This document shows, one piece after another, positions 16,294 through 24,592 of a stretch of DNA of 64,000 nt. Source of the DNA: Halovulum dunhuangense (GTDB lineage: Bacteria > Pseudomonadota > Alphaproteobacteria > Rhodobacterales > Rhodobacteraceae). The notes beneath the pieces are model-generated. The model did not search any database and was not told the origin of the DNA. It worked only from the letters and a program-made list of their open reading frames with translations. Every line of letters begins with the position of its first letter. The stretch's first letter is position 1. The stretch lies in NCBI RefSeq assembly GCF_013093415.1, contig NZ_JABFBC010000001.1, forward strand, positions 1,674,001 to 1,738,000, written 5' to 3'. Position numbers and translations under genes: made by a program.

Positions 16294-17535
16294 TCAGCTC
16301 CTGTCTTTTGTCTGCATCGCCCCGAATGCCACCAACTCTCTGACACTCACGACCACTGATCGCCATGGAACCTGCGCACCAGCCTGCTTTGCCAGCATGA
16401 CGACCAGTATCCCCGCGACCATCCCGATCCAGACGGGACCGCCGATAACTGCGCTGGACGTCACGACGATCCCGCTCAGCAGTCCACCCTCGGAAAAGGC
16501 CGTGATGAAGCGCTTAGCATTTCGGCCCTCCCCGTTCTTGTTCTGCATCGCCCGTGCGGCACCGACGATCAGCACGAGCAGGGCGATCGGGCTGGCCGAT
16601 ACGGTCGCGGACACCGTCAGCCCACCAAGCATCTGGATGAACCTTTCGCGTTCTGCATCATTCCAATTGAGCAGTACCGCAAGGCCCGGAACCACGGCAC
16701 TGACCAGTTCCTCGAGGTTGAATGTCATGGCATCCAGTGCCCAACCGTTCGGCAATCCAGCTGCGCGAACTACCGCATCGAATGCCCGATATGTCGCTTC
16801 GCTTAGCGTCGCGACCGGCATTCCGACTGGCGAGGACAGATCCGACAGGTACGCGCGGACCCAGCCAGAAAGCTCTTCCAGCTGGGTGTCATTCGTCATT
16901 GCCTCGCGGGCCATTTCGAAGGACCCGAGCAGAGAGTGGCCCCCATCTACAAGCCGGTGGAGGGATGGTGCAACATAGTCGCTCCCTGCCTTGAGGCCTT
17001 CCGCAAAGGCGCCGTCCATGGCCTTGGTGTAGACGTCGCTCACGTTGTTGAACGTATCGCCGGTCATTCGTGATAAGTTCGACGCAAGCTCTCGATCCGC
17101 CACCAATGCGGAGACCCAGAGCCCCACCTCGGACGCACCGTTCCCAAATTTCGAGCGGCCGTCGATATAGCCTCGTTTGACCTGGGAAAAAAGCTTTCCG
17201 GTCACTCGGCCTAACCGCTCTCCAATCTCAACCTCCTCGATAGCGTCAATAGCTGCTTCAATGTCTGAAGAGAGGTTTTCATCGCGGATAATTCTCTCGG
17301 ACAAACGGGGCTTTGCCACCGGCAGCGTATCGGCATTCACCCCACGGCCGCGAAATTGAAGGTAGCGGATGTAGGCAGTCTCATGTTGCGTCTGCGGCTC
17401 AGATAACCCAGCGACCACCTCCAGGAAATGCTTCTGCATATGTGTAGCCGGCACCCGCGTCCCGTTCGCGAGCGCCTCATAGAACGCCAGATGCTTCTTC
17501 AGGAGGATAAGATCCCAGGACGTGAGCCGGTTCAT
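16294..17535 (-). CDS. Two-helix membrane protein linked to the DUF262 nuclease
   Basis: Predicted 413 aa. The soluble N-terminal two thirds begin with a short motif (ALANGTRVPATHMQKHFLEV, then PQTQHE and YIRYL) resembling the C-terminal signature of DUF413/MaoP-type proteins. Two long hydrophobic segments follow, at about 300-328 (SPIALLVLIVGAARAM) and 349-382 (with WIGMVAGILVVMLAKQ). ATG 17535 has GAGG upstream and lies 8 bp after the DUF262 stop, so the pair is one operon. It may be a membrane effector or anchor for the nuclease. No known family; function inferred only from context. Confidence 0.75.
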   Translation of the reverse strand: MNRLTSWDLILLKKHLAFYEALANGTRVPATHMQKHFLEVVAGLSEPQTQHETAYIRYLQFRGRGVNADTLPVAKPRLSERIIRDENLSSDIEAAIDAIEEVEIGERLGRVTGKLFSQVKRGYIDGRSKFGNGASEVGLWVSALVADRELASNLSRMTGDTFNNVSDVYTKAMDGAFAEGLKAGSDYVAPSLHRLVDGGHSLLGSFEMAREAMTNDTQLEELSGWVRAYLSDLSSPVGMPVATLSEATYRAFDAVVRAAGLPNGWALDAMTFNLEELVSAVVPGLAVLLNWNDAERERFIQMLGGLTVSATVSASPIALLVLIVGAARAMQNKNGEGRNAKRFITAFSEGGLLSGIVVTSSAVIGGPVWIGMVAGILVVMLAKQAGAQVPWRSVVVSVRELVAFGAMQTKDRS

Positions 17536-17543
17536 CGCGTACC

Positions 17544-19487
17544 TCAGGCTGCCTGCTGTCCGAGGACATCCTTCTCGACATACGCCCGGAAAGCAGCAAC
17601 CGAACTGAAGCAGCGGAAGCCCGCAGCATTGGCCATGGCAAAGACCTCGGGCGGCTCGTCGATAAGGATAGCAATCGGCTGCGAAAGCCCCGGCTGCAAG
17701 CCGTCCGGCCATGCAAGGTCAAATACCGCCTTCTGAGCGCCACTATCGGGATCGGCATAGTCAAAGGCGATCTGGCCGCGGGGCAAGCCCTGCTCTTCGA
17801 CCCAGCCAGCCAGAGCTTCGAGTTCCGCCTCTTCGGATTCACCAGTGATCCCGCCGATGATATCAGCAGCATGAGGCTCGATAGCAGCAGTTCCACTAAG
17901 CCATTGGGTCTCACCGTGCAGCAATTCAGCAAACCGCCGGTTCGCTTCTGCAGCCAACAGTTCGCGGCGCGCCTCCAGGAACTCGGGGTAGTTCTCGATC
18001 TTCCAGAGCCTTGGGTCATCCGGGATCCATTGCGAGCCGAGCGCACCTGGATGCTGCGCCTCGATTTCCGGGAAGTACTCCTCCGGCAGGCGGGCACTGA
18101 TCGAGAGGTTCGTATCCTTAGTGAGGAAGCAGAAATTCGCGATCGCATTGACTTCGGGACGTGAACGGCCGGCGTTGTATAGCCGGGCTTTCGGGAAGAT
18201 GTGATGGACCTCGAGACGGCTCATCCTGCCAAGAAGGTTGGCTTTCAACGGCAGACCTGTGCCCCAGTCACGTGCCTCTCCCATACGGGTCAGCATGTAG
18301 AGCACCGGGTAGAAACGCGCGCCGAGGCTCCAGCTGGCAAAATGACCAGGCTCGATACGGAGTCCGCCATGCCAGAGCCGAAGGCGATCGAGAAGCGCGT
18401 CGAGGCCCCCTTCCTCCAGTGCGGCCAGATCCTGGTCGATAATGGTCTCGGTCGAACCAGAGAAGCGGCCCCACATGCCCGCCTGTGCGAACCAGAAGAG
18501 GAGCTTGTCCCGCTCGGCGGCGCTCAGAGCCCCGTCTTTCTGATCCATGTGCCGGACCATCACTGGAACAGCGAAACGGCCGAAGAAAACCTGATCATGA
18601 TCGAGCCCAAGACGGCCGCCGATCATGTTCAGAGCGCTGTCGATCTGCCGCGAGGCGCGCTTTAACCCGTCCTGAATGTCGAGCGCTCCCTTATCATGCA
18701 AGTAGCTGAACCTCGCCTCACCGGTTAGGACGGTGTTTACCGAGCGCAGTAACCAGTCGAGGTTGAAGTGGAAACCGGAGGCGCCCCAGTCCTTCAGCTG
18801 GACCTTCATGCTGTCGCGCGCCTCGGGCCATTCTGCGCAGATCTTGGCGAGCGCCAGGTCGCCTTTGGAGAGCTTGGTTCCACCGCTATTCACGCGGTTA
18901 AATATGTCCACCACGATGTCGAGGGTCTTGTCCGGCCCCGTGACCTCCTCGATGTGAAGGTCGATCTCGGTGATACCGAGCAACCTGCTCAGCCGCGAAA
19001 CATAATCGGCGACGTTTGCAGTATGGGCAGGATCCGTACTGAACTGGGTGATGAAGCTCCCCAGGCCGGTCATGCCGGCGCGCATCAGCTTGGTCACGTC
19101 GATCCAGAGCGGATCGTCCTTCATCTTGATCGGCTGGTAGAACTCGAAGCTCTCATCGCCGAGATGAAAGTGGAGCCCTGTAAAGCTTTGTGCGTTGCCG
19201 TCGAAGAATTTCGGTGGGTGACCGCGAACCACGCCATAGAGCGAAGTGATACGCTGTTGTCCGTCGAGGAGCAGCTTCACGATCCCCGCAGCAAGCTGCC
19301 CGTCGCCACGATGCGCCGCGGACTTCGACTCTGTTGCCCATACGAGGAGCCCGCCGACGGGGTGACGCTTGTAAAGTGACTCGAAAAGGCCGCGGACCTG
19401 ATCCCGGTTCCACACGTAGCCGCGCTGAAATTCGGGAAGGGCCATATGGCCATTGTCAATGTGGCTGAGAATGTCGGTGATCTTCAT
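17544..19487 (-). CDS. DUF262/HNH nuclease (GmrSD-type)
   Basis: Predicted 647 aa. The DUF262 part has the ParB-like ALPEFQRGYVWNRDQV, the nucleotide-binding LLLDGQQRIT (about 73-85) and FNRVNSGGTKLSKGDLALAKI. The nuclease part holds an HNH core, LEVHHIFPK (about 425) followed by NAIANFCFLT. A third, unassigned C-terminal domain (about 540-647) follows. GmrSD-type proteins cut modified phage DNA, with DUF262 sensing or hydrolysing NTP. ATG 19487 is used; the in-frame TTG at 19505 has no ribosome site. It shares an operon with the membrane protein 8 bp downstream. Confidence 0.88.
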   Translation of the reverse strand: MKITDILSHIDNGHMALPEFQRGYVWNRDQVRGLFESLYKRHPVGGLLVWATESKSAAHRGDGQLAAGIVKLLLDGQQRITSLYGVVRGHPPKFFDGNAQSFTGLHFHLGDESFEFYQPIKMKDDPLWIDVTKLMRAGMTGLGSFITQFSTDPAHTANVADYVSRLSRLLGITEIDLHIEEVTGPDKTLDIVVDIFNRVNSGGTKLSKGDLALAKICAEWPEARDSMKVQLKDWGASGFHFNLDWLLRSVNTVLTGEARFSYLHDKGALDIQDGLKRASRQIDSALNMIGGRLGLDHDQVFFGRFAVPVMVRHMDQKDGALSAAERDKLLFWFAQAGMWGRFSGSTETIIDQDLAALEEGGLDALLDRLRLWHGGLRIEPGHFASWSLGARFYPVLYMLTRMGEARDWGTGLPLKANLLGRMSRLEVHHIFPKARLYNAGRSRPEVNAIANFCFLTKDTNLSISARLPEEYFPEIEAQHPGALGSQWIPDDPRLWKIENYPEFLEARRELLAAEANRRFAELLHGETQWLSGTAAIEPHAADIIGGITGESEEAELEALAGWVEEQGLPRGQIAFDYADPDSGAQKAVFDLAWPDGLQPGLSQPIAILIDEPPEVFAMANAAGFRCFSSVAAFRAYVEKDVLGQQAA

Positions 19488-19542
19488 GGCAATGCGTTCC
19501 GTCAATCAATAGTAGAAATTGGACACGTTGAACGCAGCTCCG

Positions 19543-20354
19543 TCAAGCTGGCGCGGTCATTACTACACAAGCGTGGGTCTGTCCGGTCATCCCGTCTCCC
19601 ATTGGCAGAAGAATGTGTCCATGATTTGACTCATCAGACGGCTTGCGTCTCAGATCAGAGTAGAGGCACTCACCTGCCACGGGCTCTTTCTTCTGCCGCC
19701 CGGCCAGCGCCTCAACGTCGGCCCGCCACTTCTTCGACAGCACCCAGCCGTAGTGCTTCTCGTTCCAGAGCGCCCGGCCCTTGATCGAGCCGAAAACGGC
19801 GCCCCGATCCTTCGAGACGCCGCGCACGATGATGGTTTTCTCGCTGTGGTCGGAAACCGTGACCGGATCCGCGACCGGGGCGGCTACGGCCGCTTCGTCG
19901 GGGGTCTGATCTGCGTCAGGCTCTTGCCCCTGAGCTGCGGGGACAGGCAGTCCAGATGCTTCGGGTTCCGGCGCGGGTTCGGGGCCTCGGGGCTGTGCCG
20001 GCCTCGCGTCGAAAAGATCCGTCTGATTGCGCGCCTCGGTATCGAACAAGCCGCCCGCGGGCGGTTGCGCATCGCCACCGCGAAGCGGCCGGCCCTGCTG
20101 GCGCTCGGCGCGCTCCCGGTCGGTGATTTGCTCCGCGCCCGGAATGACAAGCTGCTGCCCTTCCGGCGAAACATCTACTTGCCCGCCTTCGAGGGTGCCG
20201 GTGCGCTGGCGCTCGGCGTCGCCCTCTCCGCGAACGCCGTCTGCTGCCGGCGGAACTCTATGTTCGGCTCATTCTTGGCCATCCGCTTGAGCGTCGCGAT
20301 CTGCAGCATCGCCGCCGGACTCGGCTTCGCTTTCGGGGTCGTCCGGTCGTCCAT
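19543..20354 (-). pseudogene. Frameshifted remnant of an element-borne protein
   Basis: Two overlapping minus frames read like one broken protein. The 5' part (ATG 20354, MDDRTTPKAKPSPAAML then RMAKNEPNIEFRRQQTAF) ends at 20175. The second frame, open from 20268, continues as DAERQRTGTLEGG, EGQQLVIPGAEQITDRERAE, GLFDTEARNQTDLFDA and KTIIVRGVSKDRG to a stop at 19543. The VIPGAE and QTDLF stretches resemble tails of large phage- or plasmid-borne polyvalent proteins. A single frameshift near 20225-20250 would join the frames. Alternatively the 59-aa 5' ORF is a gene of its own. Confidence 0.4.
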
Positions 20355-20656
20355 ACTGCCTGTCCCTGGCTGCTGTGAGGAACGCGCGCGGGCCAGGCGC
20401 TCGTCGAGAATAACAGGTCGCTTTAATGTCTCATAGCAGATCGGCATACCTGCTTACTCGCGCTGCCCTAACGCTCCAATTCGTACCCTTCGGTGCCGGT
20501 ATAAGAGCTCCAATGCCGAGCGCTCATGCCTCGCGGATCGCAGAACCGTGGAGGGGAGGTTCGAATTTCGATTGCGTCCACATCCGATCCTCATAGTCGA
20601 TGAAACCGCTGACGGATTCTCATCTGGGAATGCCACACGGAACATGCCTCCAACAA

Positions 20657-20827
20657 CTATGCCATCCTGGTACCGAACATCTTTCGACCGTAGTCATGCC
20701 CCTCTTTCATCTTCCGCTTTAGCTGCTCGAGCTCGGAGGGCGTCAGCATCTCGGAAGTTGAGGACGTAGGCCGCTTCGGTTGTGGTGAGCGCGCCGGGGT
20801 CGGCTTGGAGTAGCTGTCTGATTTCAT
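20657..20827 (-). CDS. 56-aa hypothetical protein
   Basis: Begins MKSDSYSKPTPARSPQPKRP and ends with a charged helix (TPSELEQLKRKMKEGHDYG). GGGAGG lies seven bases before ATG 20827, a strong ribosome site. It has a disordered Pro/Ser N terminus and a helical C terminus. It sits in the island's accessory stretch between the DUF262 pair and the integration module. No family recognised. Confidence 0.5.
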   Translation of the reverse strand: MKSDSYSKPTPARSPQPKRPTSSTSEMLTPSELEQLKRKMKEGHDYGRKMFGTRMA

Positions 20828-20847
20828 CGCCGAACCTCCCTTCCATC

Positions 20848-21191
20848 TTACGCGCGCTGGCCTTCGAGATAGGGGCCATACAATTTCTCGACGCATCTGC
20901 ATATATGCACGACACCCACGACCTCGCCGCTCTGTGGTCTGATGAACGCAGCCAACTCGGTGAGGCGCGCCGGGTAGCGTCGGCGTGCTGGATGAAAACA
21001 GCAGACCTCTCGGCCACTCCCGATACGATCCCGTACGGCTGTTCAGCCGCCCTGTTATACAACTCCAGTTGGTATCCCTCGGCGCGCTGGTCGAACCATC
21101 CGTCGCAGTAGCCGCAGGCCATGCAGATCACGGCGCAGATGCCGACCTGCTCGCGGCTGAACTGGATCCTCATGCCGTGGGCTTCGGTCAT
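20848..21191 (-). pseudogene. Possible frameshifted ORF
   Basis: From ATG 21191 the frame reads MTEAHGMRIQFSREQVGICA and CGYCDGWFDQRAEGYQLELY, then turns basic and low-complexity. Shifting frame near 20995 gives a more protein-like continuation, RYPARLTELAAFIRPQSGEV, ending at TAA 20848-20850 just before the ribosome site of the 56-aa gene. This suggests a gene broken by one frameshift, or two overlapping chance frames. Confidence 0.25.
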
Positions 21192-21483
21192 ATGGATGAG
21201 GATCAGGACCCTCCAAGTGCCCGGCCGATGCCGTTGCCGGTTGTTGTCCGCCCGTAGACCTAACGGGACCGCCAATTGTTACGGGTCTAAAGAAACCCGC
21301 CGCCGCAGATTTTCCGCCTACTTGAGTGCCGTGGCAATCCTTCGCCGCAGTTGCTTGACGCTTCGGAGGTCGTGCGATCCTGGCGGGCGCACAGCGACCG
21401 ATAGCGTTCTAATCCTCCATGGCTCCCCGAAAGAAAGGGCCGTCAACACAGAGGGCATAGGTATGGTAAGTAAGGGTATTTGG
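21192..21483. other. Intergenic, no gene seen
   Basis: No frame with a ribosome site or recognisable motif was found on either strand; a 123-codon plus frame crossing it has no protein-like character. The stretch becomes AT-rich to the right, leading into the inverted-repeat region. Confidence 0.5.
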
Positions 21484-21532
21484 ATTTTTTAGACGTTTTT
21501 GCGAGGCAGACCATACGAAACGTCTAAAAAAT
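21484..21532. repeat. 15-bp perfect inverted repeat, AT-rich
   Basis: ATTTTTTAGACGTTT (21484-21498) and its exact complement AAACGTCTAAAAAAT (21518-21532), separated by 19 bases. The half-site TTTTTTAGACG recurs at 21583-21593. It lies just beyond the 3' end of the winged-helix-like gene in an AT-rich patch that contrasts with the rest of the window. It is a candidate operator, cruciform or replication-origin element. Confidence 0.7.
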
Positions 21533-21582
21533 TTGATTGGTCCGACCTAATTTTCGAGATGAAATTCAATATCCCTTCTCGT

Positions 21583-21603
21583 TTTTTTAGACGACGCGTC
21601 TAA
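21583..21603 (+). terminator. Inverted repeat with T-tract, overlapping the stop of the HTH gene
   Basis: TTAGACG (21587-21593), a three-base loop, and CGTCTAA (21597-21603), followed on the plus strand by seven T. It contains the same AGACG half-site as the larger repeat at 21484. It may end plus-strand transcription or be a further protein-binding site. Confidence 0.45.
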
Positions 21604-22078
21604 TTTTTTTCGATGGGTTTTTCGTTTTACCTCCCCGTCCAAACGGGTTCCGCGCTGGCATCTTGATCACCGGAAAGTCATTGCCAGGGCGCCAGTTGCG
21701 GTAGAGTTTCCTTCCATCAGGCTTTTCCGAGTTCGGCATCTTTAGTTCGGTCAACTCGAACTCGCTCGACTTTCCCATCCCTTCGACCCCAAGATGCGCC
21801 ATACGGGTGAGGACTATGAAACCCTTCGCCTGAAGATCGTGGAATGCCTTCCCGGCAGTCTCTTCCACAACTCCCAGACGCTCTGCCGCCTGACGCAACG
21901 AAAGTCGGATCTTCCCATTATTGTTGTTGCCGGGGCCGTGCCACTCCAGTTTGAGCCAAGGGTATAGAGCCTGAGCGGTGGTGGATAGGGCCCGCCAAGC
22001 GGGGGTCTCCATCGTGCTGCGTATCATCTTGGTATAATGTTCCTCCTGCCTTTCATGCTTTCCCCTGCGCGTCACCAT
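21587..22078 (-). CDS. Winged-helix/HTH protein of the integration module
   Basis: Predicted 163 aa, basic. The part WRALSTTAQALYPWLKLEW followed by LSLRQAAERLGVVEETAGKA and KAFHDLQAKGFIVL reads as a winged-helix domain like those of plasmid replication initiators and phage regulators. The C terminus is Lys/Arg-rich. ATG 22078 has AAAGGAGG seven bases upstream. It lies between AlpA and an AT-rich inverted-repeat region, as expected for a regulator or replication protein acting at that site. The exact function is unknown. Confidence 0.65.
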   Translation of the reverse strand: MVTRRGKHERQEEHYTKMIRSTMETPAWRALSTTAQALYPWLKLEWHGPGNNNNGKIRLSLRQAAERLGVVEETAGKAFHDLQAKGFIVLTRMAHLGVEGMGKSSEFELTELKMPNSEKPDGRKLYRNWRPGNDFPVIKMPARNPFGRGGKTKNPSKKIRRVV

Positions 22079-22189
22079 TGCAGCCTCCTTTGGTGTATGG
22101 CCAATCTTGAGACCAAATGCTCAGGTGTGGTCGTGCGTGGCGTTTCAGGGCCGCGTTCCTGCGCCCGAGCCTCCGACCTGCGCACCTGA

Positions 22190-22393
22190 TCAGCGCGCGA
22201 CAATGCTCGATCGGCCCGCGGGCGCCCGGCCACCGATCCACTCCTCGACGACGCTCTCGCGCCATCCGACGGCCCGACGGCCGAGCCGGAGGGGCTCGGG
22301 GAAACTGCCCTCGGCGATCATTGCGTAAAGGGTGGAACGGGACAGCCCGGTCAGAAGTTCAACTTCCGGGCGGCGGAGAATGCGGTCGGCCAT
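22190..22393 (-). CDS. AlpA-family transcriptional regulator
   Basis: 67-aa MerR/excisionase-like HTH protein: ILRRPEVELLTGLSRSTLYA is the helix-turn-helix, then GSFPEPLRLGRRAVGW and VVEEWI, the standard AlpA pattern. In P4-like islands AlpA controls the integrase and acts as excision factor. GGAGG lies eight bases before ATG 22393. It sits 111 bp upstream of the winged-helix gene and downstream of the integrase operon. Confidence 0.9.
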   Translation of the reverse strand: MADRILRRPEVELLTGLSRSTLYAMIAEGSFPEPLRLGRRAVGWRESVVEEWIGGRAPAGRSSIVAR

Positions 22394-22471
22394 CTGGTGG
22401 TCCTCCTCGGCTTGCTTTGATTCCCTGAGGAATGTGCTGGAGGAGCGGACCGCAAAACATCAGTCGAGGTT

Positions 22472-23209
22472 TTAATTTCGGGGAGGTTTTCGTGCCGAGG
22501 TTTCTTGGCGCCTCGGGCGTCCCCCCCGGGCAAGCGCGGGCCGCAGCTCTGCCGCTCTAGACCAACAGCGCTGGAAGGCACCATCGGTCATGTCGGGCGC
22601 AAGATCCCTCTTGGCCCGCGCCTTGATTGGAAGGGGACCGTCGTCAACCATCGCGACAAGCGCCCTTACGACCGCACCTTGGCTCTGATCGAGGCCAGGC
22701 AGACCTGCAAGCTGCCTGATGCGTGCTGAGACCCTCGTCCTGGGAAGTGTCAGAATCCCTCCAGGGAGGAAATCTGCCGACAGGTCGAGGGTCCCGCTTC
22801 CGAGGGTCCCGACCGAAAGGTCGACATATCGGCCCTTGGCCGGCTTGTTGGATACCAGCGGTTCGGGCGACAAGGCATTTACCTCGGTCCCCTGCGCACC
22901 TGTCGATCCGGAACCTTCATTCAGCGCCTCCACCCGCGCCAACAGTTCAGGGTTCGCTGTGGCAGGAAATTCACGCTCCAGCCACTCTAGTTCACACGGC
23001 AGCTTGGTTCCATCCGGAAGCAGAACCCTCACCTCTCCCACATGCTGCGAAAGCAATATCCAGAGTTCCTCGACGGCCTTCCTCAGGCACACGCCATCCT
23101 TGATGACGCCCTCGGCAACCCAGACATAATCGGAGTCGTCCCATCCAGGACCGTCGAGCGCCCTATCGATCAGGCGAAGGGCCTCCGGCAGGTTGATCAT
23201 CGGTCTCAT
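22472..23209 (-). CDS. Hypothetical protein coupled to the integrase
   Basis: Predicted 245 aa. The acidic N terminus (MRPMINLPEALRLIDRALDG) is followed by a variable linker. The C-terminal third (RALVAMVDDGPLPIKARAKR, GAFQRCWSRAAELRP) looks like a short HTH unit with a basic tail. Its ATG at 23209 overlaps the integrase stop (ATGA), so it is co-translated with the integrase. Possible roles are directionality factor or regulator; no named family recognised. Confidence 0.65.
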   Translation of the reverse strand: MRPMINLPEALRLIDRALDGPGWDDSDYVWVAEGVIKDGVCLRKAVEELWILLSQHVGEVRVLLPDGTKLPCELEWLEREFPATANPELLARVEALNEGSGSTGAQGTEVNALSPEPLVSNKPAKGRYVDLSVGTLGSGTLDLSADFLPGGILTLPRTRVSARIRQLAGLPGLDQSQGAVVRALVAMVDDGPLPIKARAKRDLAPDMTDGAFQRCWSRAAELRPALARGGRPRRQETSARKPPRN

Positions 23210-24447
23210 CGCTGTCCCCAGAACTCGAGCACCTTGCCCTCACCCAGTTGAAGGTAGTTGGCCCAGGCCTCCATCATCAGGCGTCTCTTCTCGAACAGAT
23301 CGGAGCGGGCATAAGCCTGCTCCACAGCGTCGCCCACCTTGTGCGCCAGCGCTGCCTCCGCCACCTCGCGGGGGAAGCTGGTGCGCTCCTGGGCCCAGGT
23401 GCGGAACGAGGTGCGGAACCCGTGCACGTCGGCGTCGAACCCAAGCTGCTTCACCAGCTTCGACAGGGTCATGTCGGAGAGCGGCTTACCGCTGAGGCTG
23501 GGAAAGATCAGGCCACTCCCGTCCTTGAGAGCCTCGGCGTCCCGCAGGACCTCCATGGCACGGCGAGAGAGCGGAACGCGGTGTGCCTTCTTCATCTTCA
23601 TGCGCCCCGCGGGCAAGACCCATGCCGCGACCAGTGAAGCGCCGGGATCGCCCGCTCCTCCCGAGAACTCGATCTCCTCCCAGCGCGCACCGCGCACCTC
23701 GCCCGAGCGCGCGGCGGTGAGCACGAGGAACTCGAGTGCCAGCTTGGTCGCGATCCATGCTTCCGACGCCCGGACCTTCGCCAGACAAGCTGCGACCTCC
23801 TGATGAGGCAGGGCCTTCCGGTGAGATTTCGATCGATCATGCTTCGGCAGGGCCTGCGAAATGCTCTCAGCGGGATTATCCTGGCGCCATCCCTGGGCGA
23901 TGGCCCATTTGAGCACTGTTCCAATCCGCTGCTTCACCCGTCGGGCGGTCTCGGGCTTTTCGAACCAGATCGGCGTGAGGATCGCGAGAACATCACCCGT
24001 TGTCACCTCCCCCACCTTAAGCCTGCCTACTCTCGGAAAGGCATATGTCTCGAGCGTACTGATGAACTGGGCAGCGTGCTTGTTGTTGCGCCAGCTCGGC
24101 GCATGAAGGGCATGAACCTTGCGCGCGGCCTCTTCGAAGGTTGGCACTGCATGTGTCGCCCGCTTCATCTGAAGAGGATCGCCGCCTGAACGGGCAACGC
24201 GGCTGTTCTCCAGCGCTCGCTCGCGCGCCTCGGCCAACGTCACGACAGGAGGGCTCCCCAGCCCTATCTCGCTACGCCTGCCTCGGATCGTGATCCGCTG
24301 GACCCAGGATCGGGCGCCGGATTCCGTGACCCGAAGATAGAGGCCCAGCCCGCCACCATCATGATACTTCCCCGGAACCTTCACGGTCCTCACGAACGCC
24401 GCGGAAAGTCCCTTGTCCGACGTCTTCTTGGCGGGTGCTGCGGGCAT
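23206..24447 (-). CDS. int: P4-type tyrosine integrase
   Basis: Predicted 413 aa. It has the N-terminal DUF4102 arm-binding domain (KYHDGGGLGLYLRV), a SAM-like core-binding domain, and a catalytic domain with Arg in TAARSGEVRG (about 244), HGFR (about 337) and the Tyr nucleophile in QAYARSD (about 376). It recombines the 16-bp core shared by the tRNA-Ser end and attR. ATG 24447 is chosen for the GGGGGATCA ribosome site; the frame stays open 34 codons upstream. The gene reads away from attR, the usual place for this family. Confidence 0.95.
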   Translation of the reverse strand: MPAAPAKKTSDKGLSAAFVRTVKVPGKYHDGGGLGLYLRVTESGARSWVQRITIRGRRSEIGLGSPPVVTLAEARERALENSRVARSGGDPLQMKRATHAVPTFEEAARKVHALHAPSWRNNKHAAQFISTLETYAFPRVGRLKVGEVTTGDVLAILTPIWFEKPETARRVKQRIGTVLKWAIAQGWRQDNPAESISQALPKHDRSKSHRKALPHQEVAACLAKVRASEAWIATKLALEFLVLTAARSGEVRGARWEEIEFSGGAGDPGASLVAAWVLPAGRMKMKKAHRVPLSRRAMEVLRDAEALKDGSGLIFPSLSGKPLSDMTLSKLVKQLGFDADVHGFRTSFRTWAQERTSFPREVAEAALAHKVGDAVEQAYARSDLFEKRRLMMEAWANYLQLGEGKVLEFWGQR

Positions 24448-24450
24448 GCC

Positions 24451-24472
24451 TGATCCCCCAATTGATCCCCCA
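24451..24472. repeat. Island-end tandem CCCCCA motif, right copy
   Basis: Two TGATCCCCCA boxes in direct repeat immediately upstream of the integrase start; one supplies its ribosome site. Seventeen of 22 positions match 1953-1974 at the other end of the island. Confidence 0.45.
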
Positions 24473-24592
24473 GAGAATACCGGAATATATCGGAACAGAT
24501 CGGTCTGAGAAAGCGTAACCTTGGTGGAAAAATATACTACTACAACCACTTATCGGGACGGCTCGGAACGTGTGGAACTTTGTGAAGGCAGA

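Noticed and set aside
20548-20769. 73-aa plus-strand ORF
   Set aside because: Overlaps the 56-aa minus gene, which has a much stronger start signal; no motif.
21480-21610. CRISPR-like repeat array
   Set aside because: The repeats are inverted half-sites of 7-15 bp with irregular spacing, and no cas genes are present.
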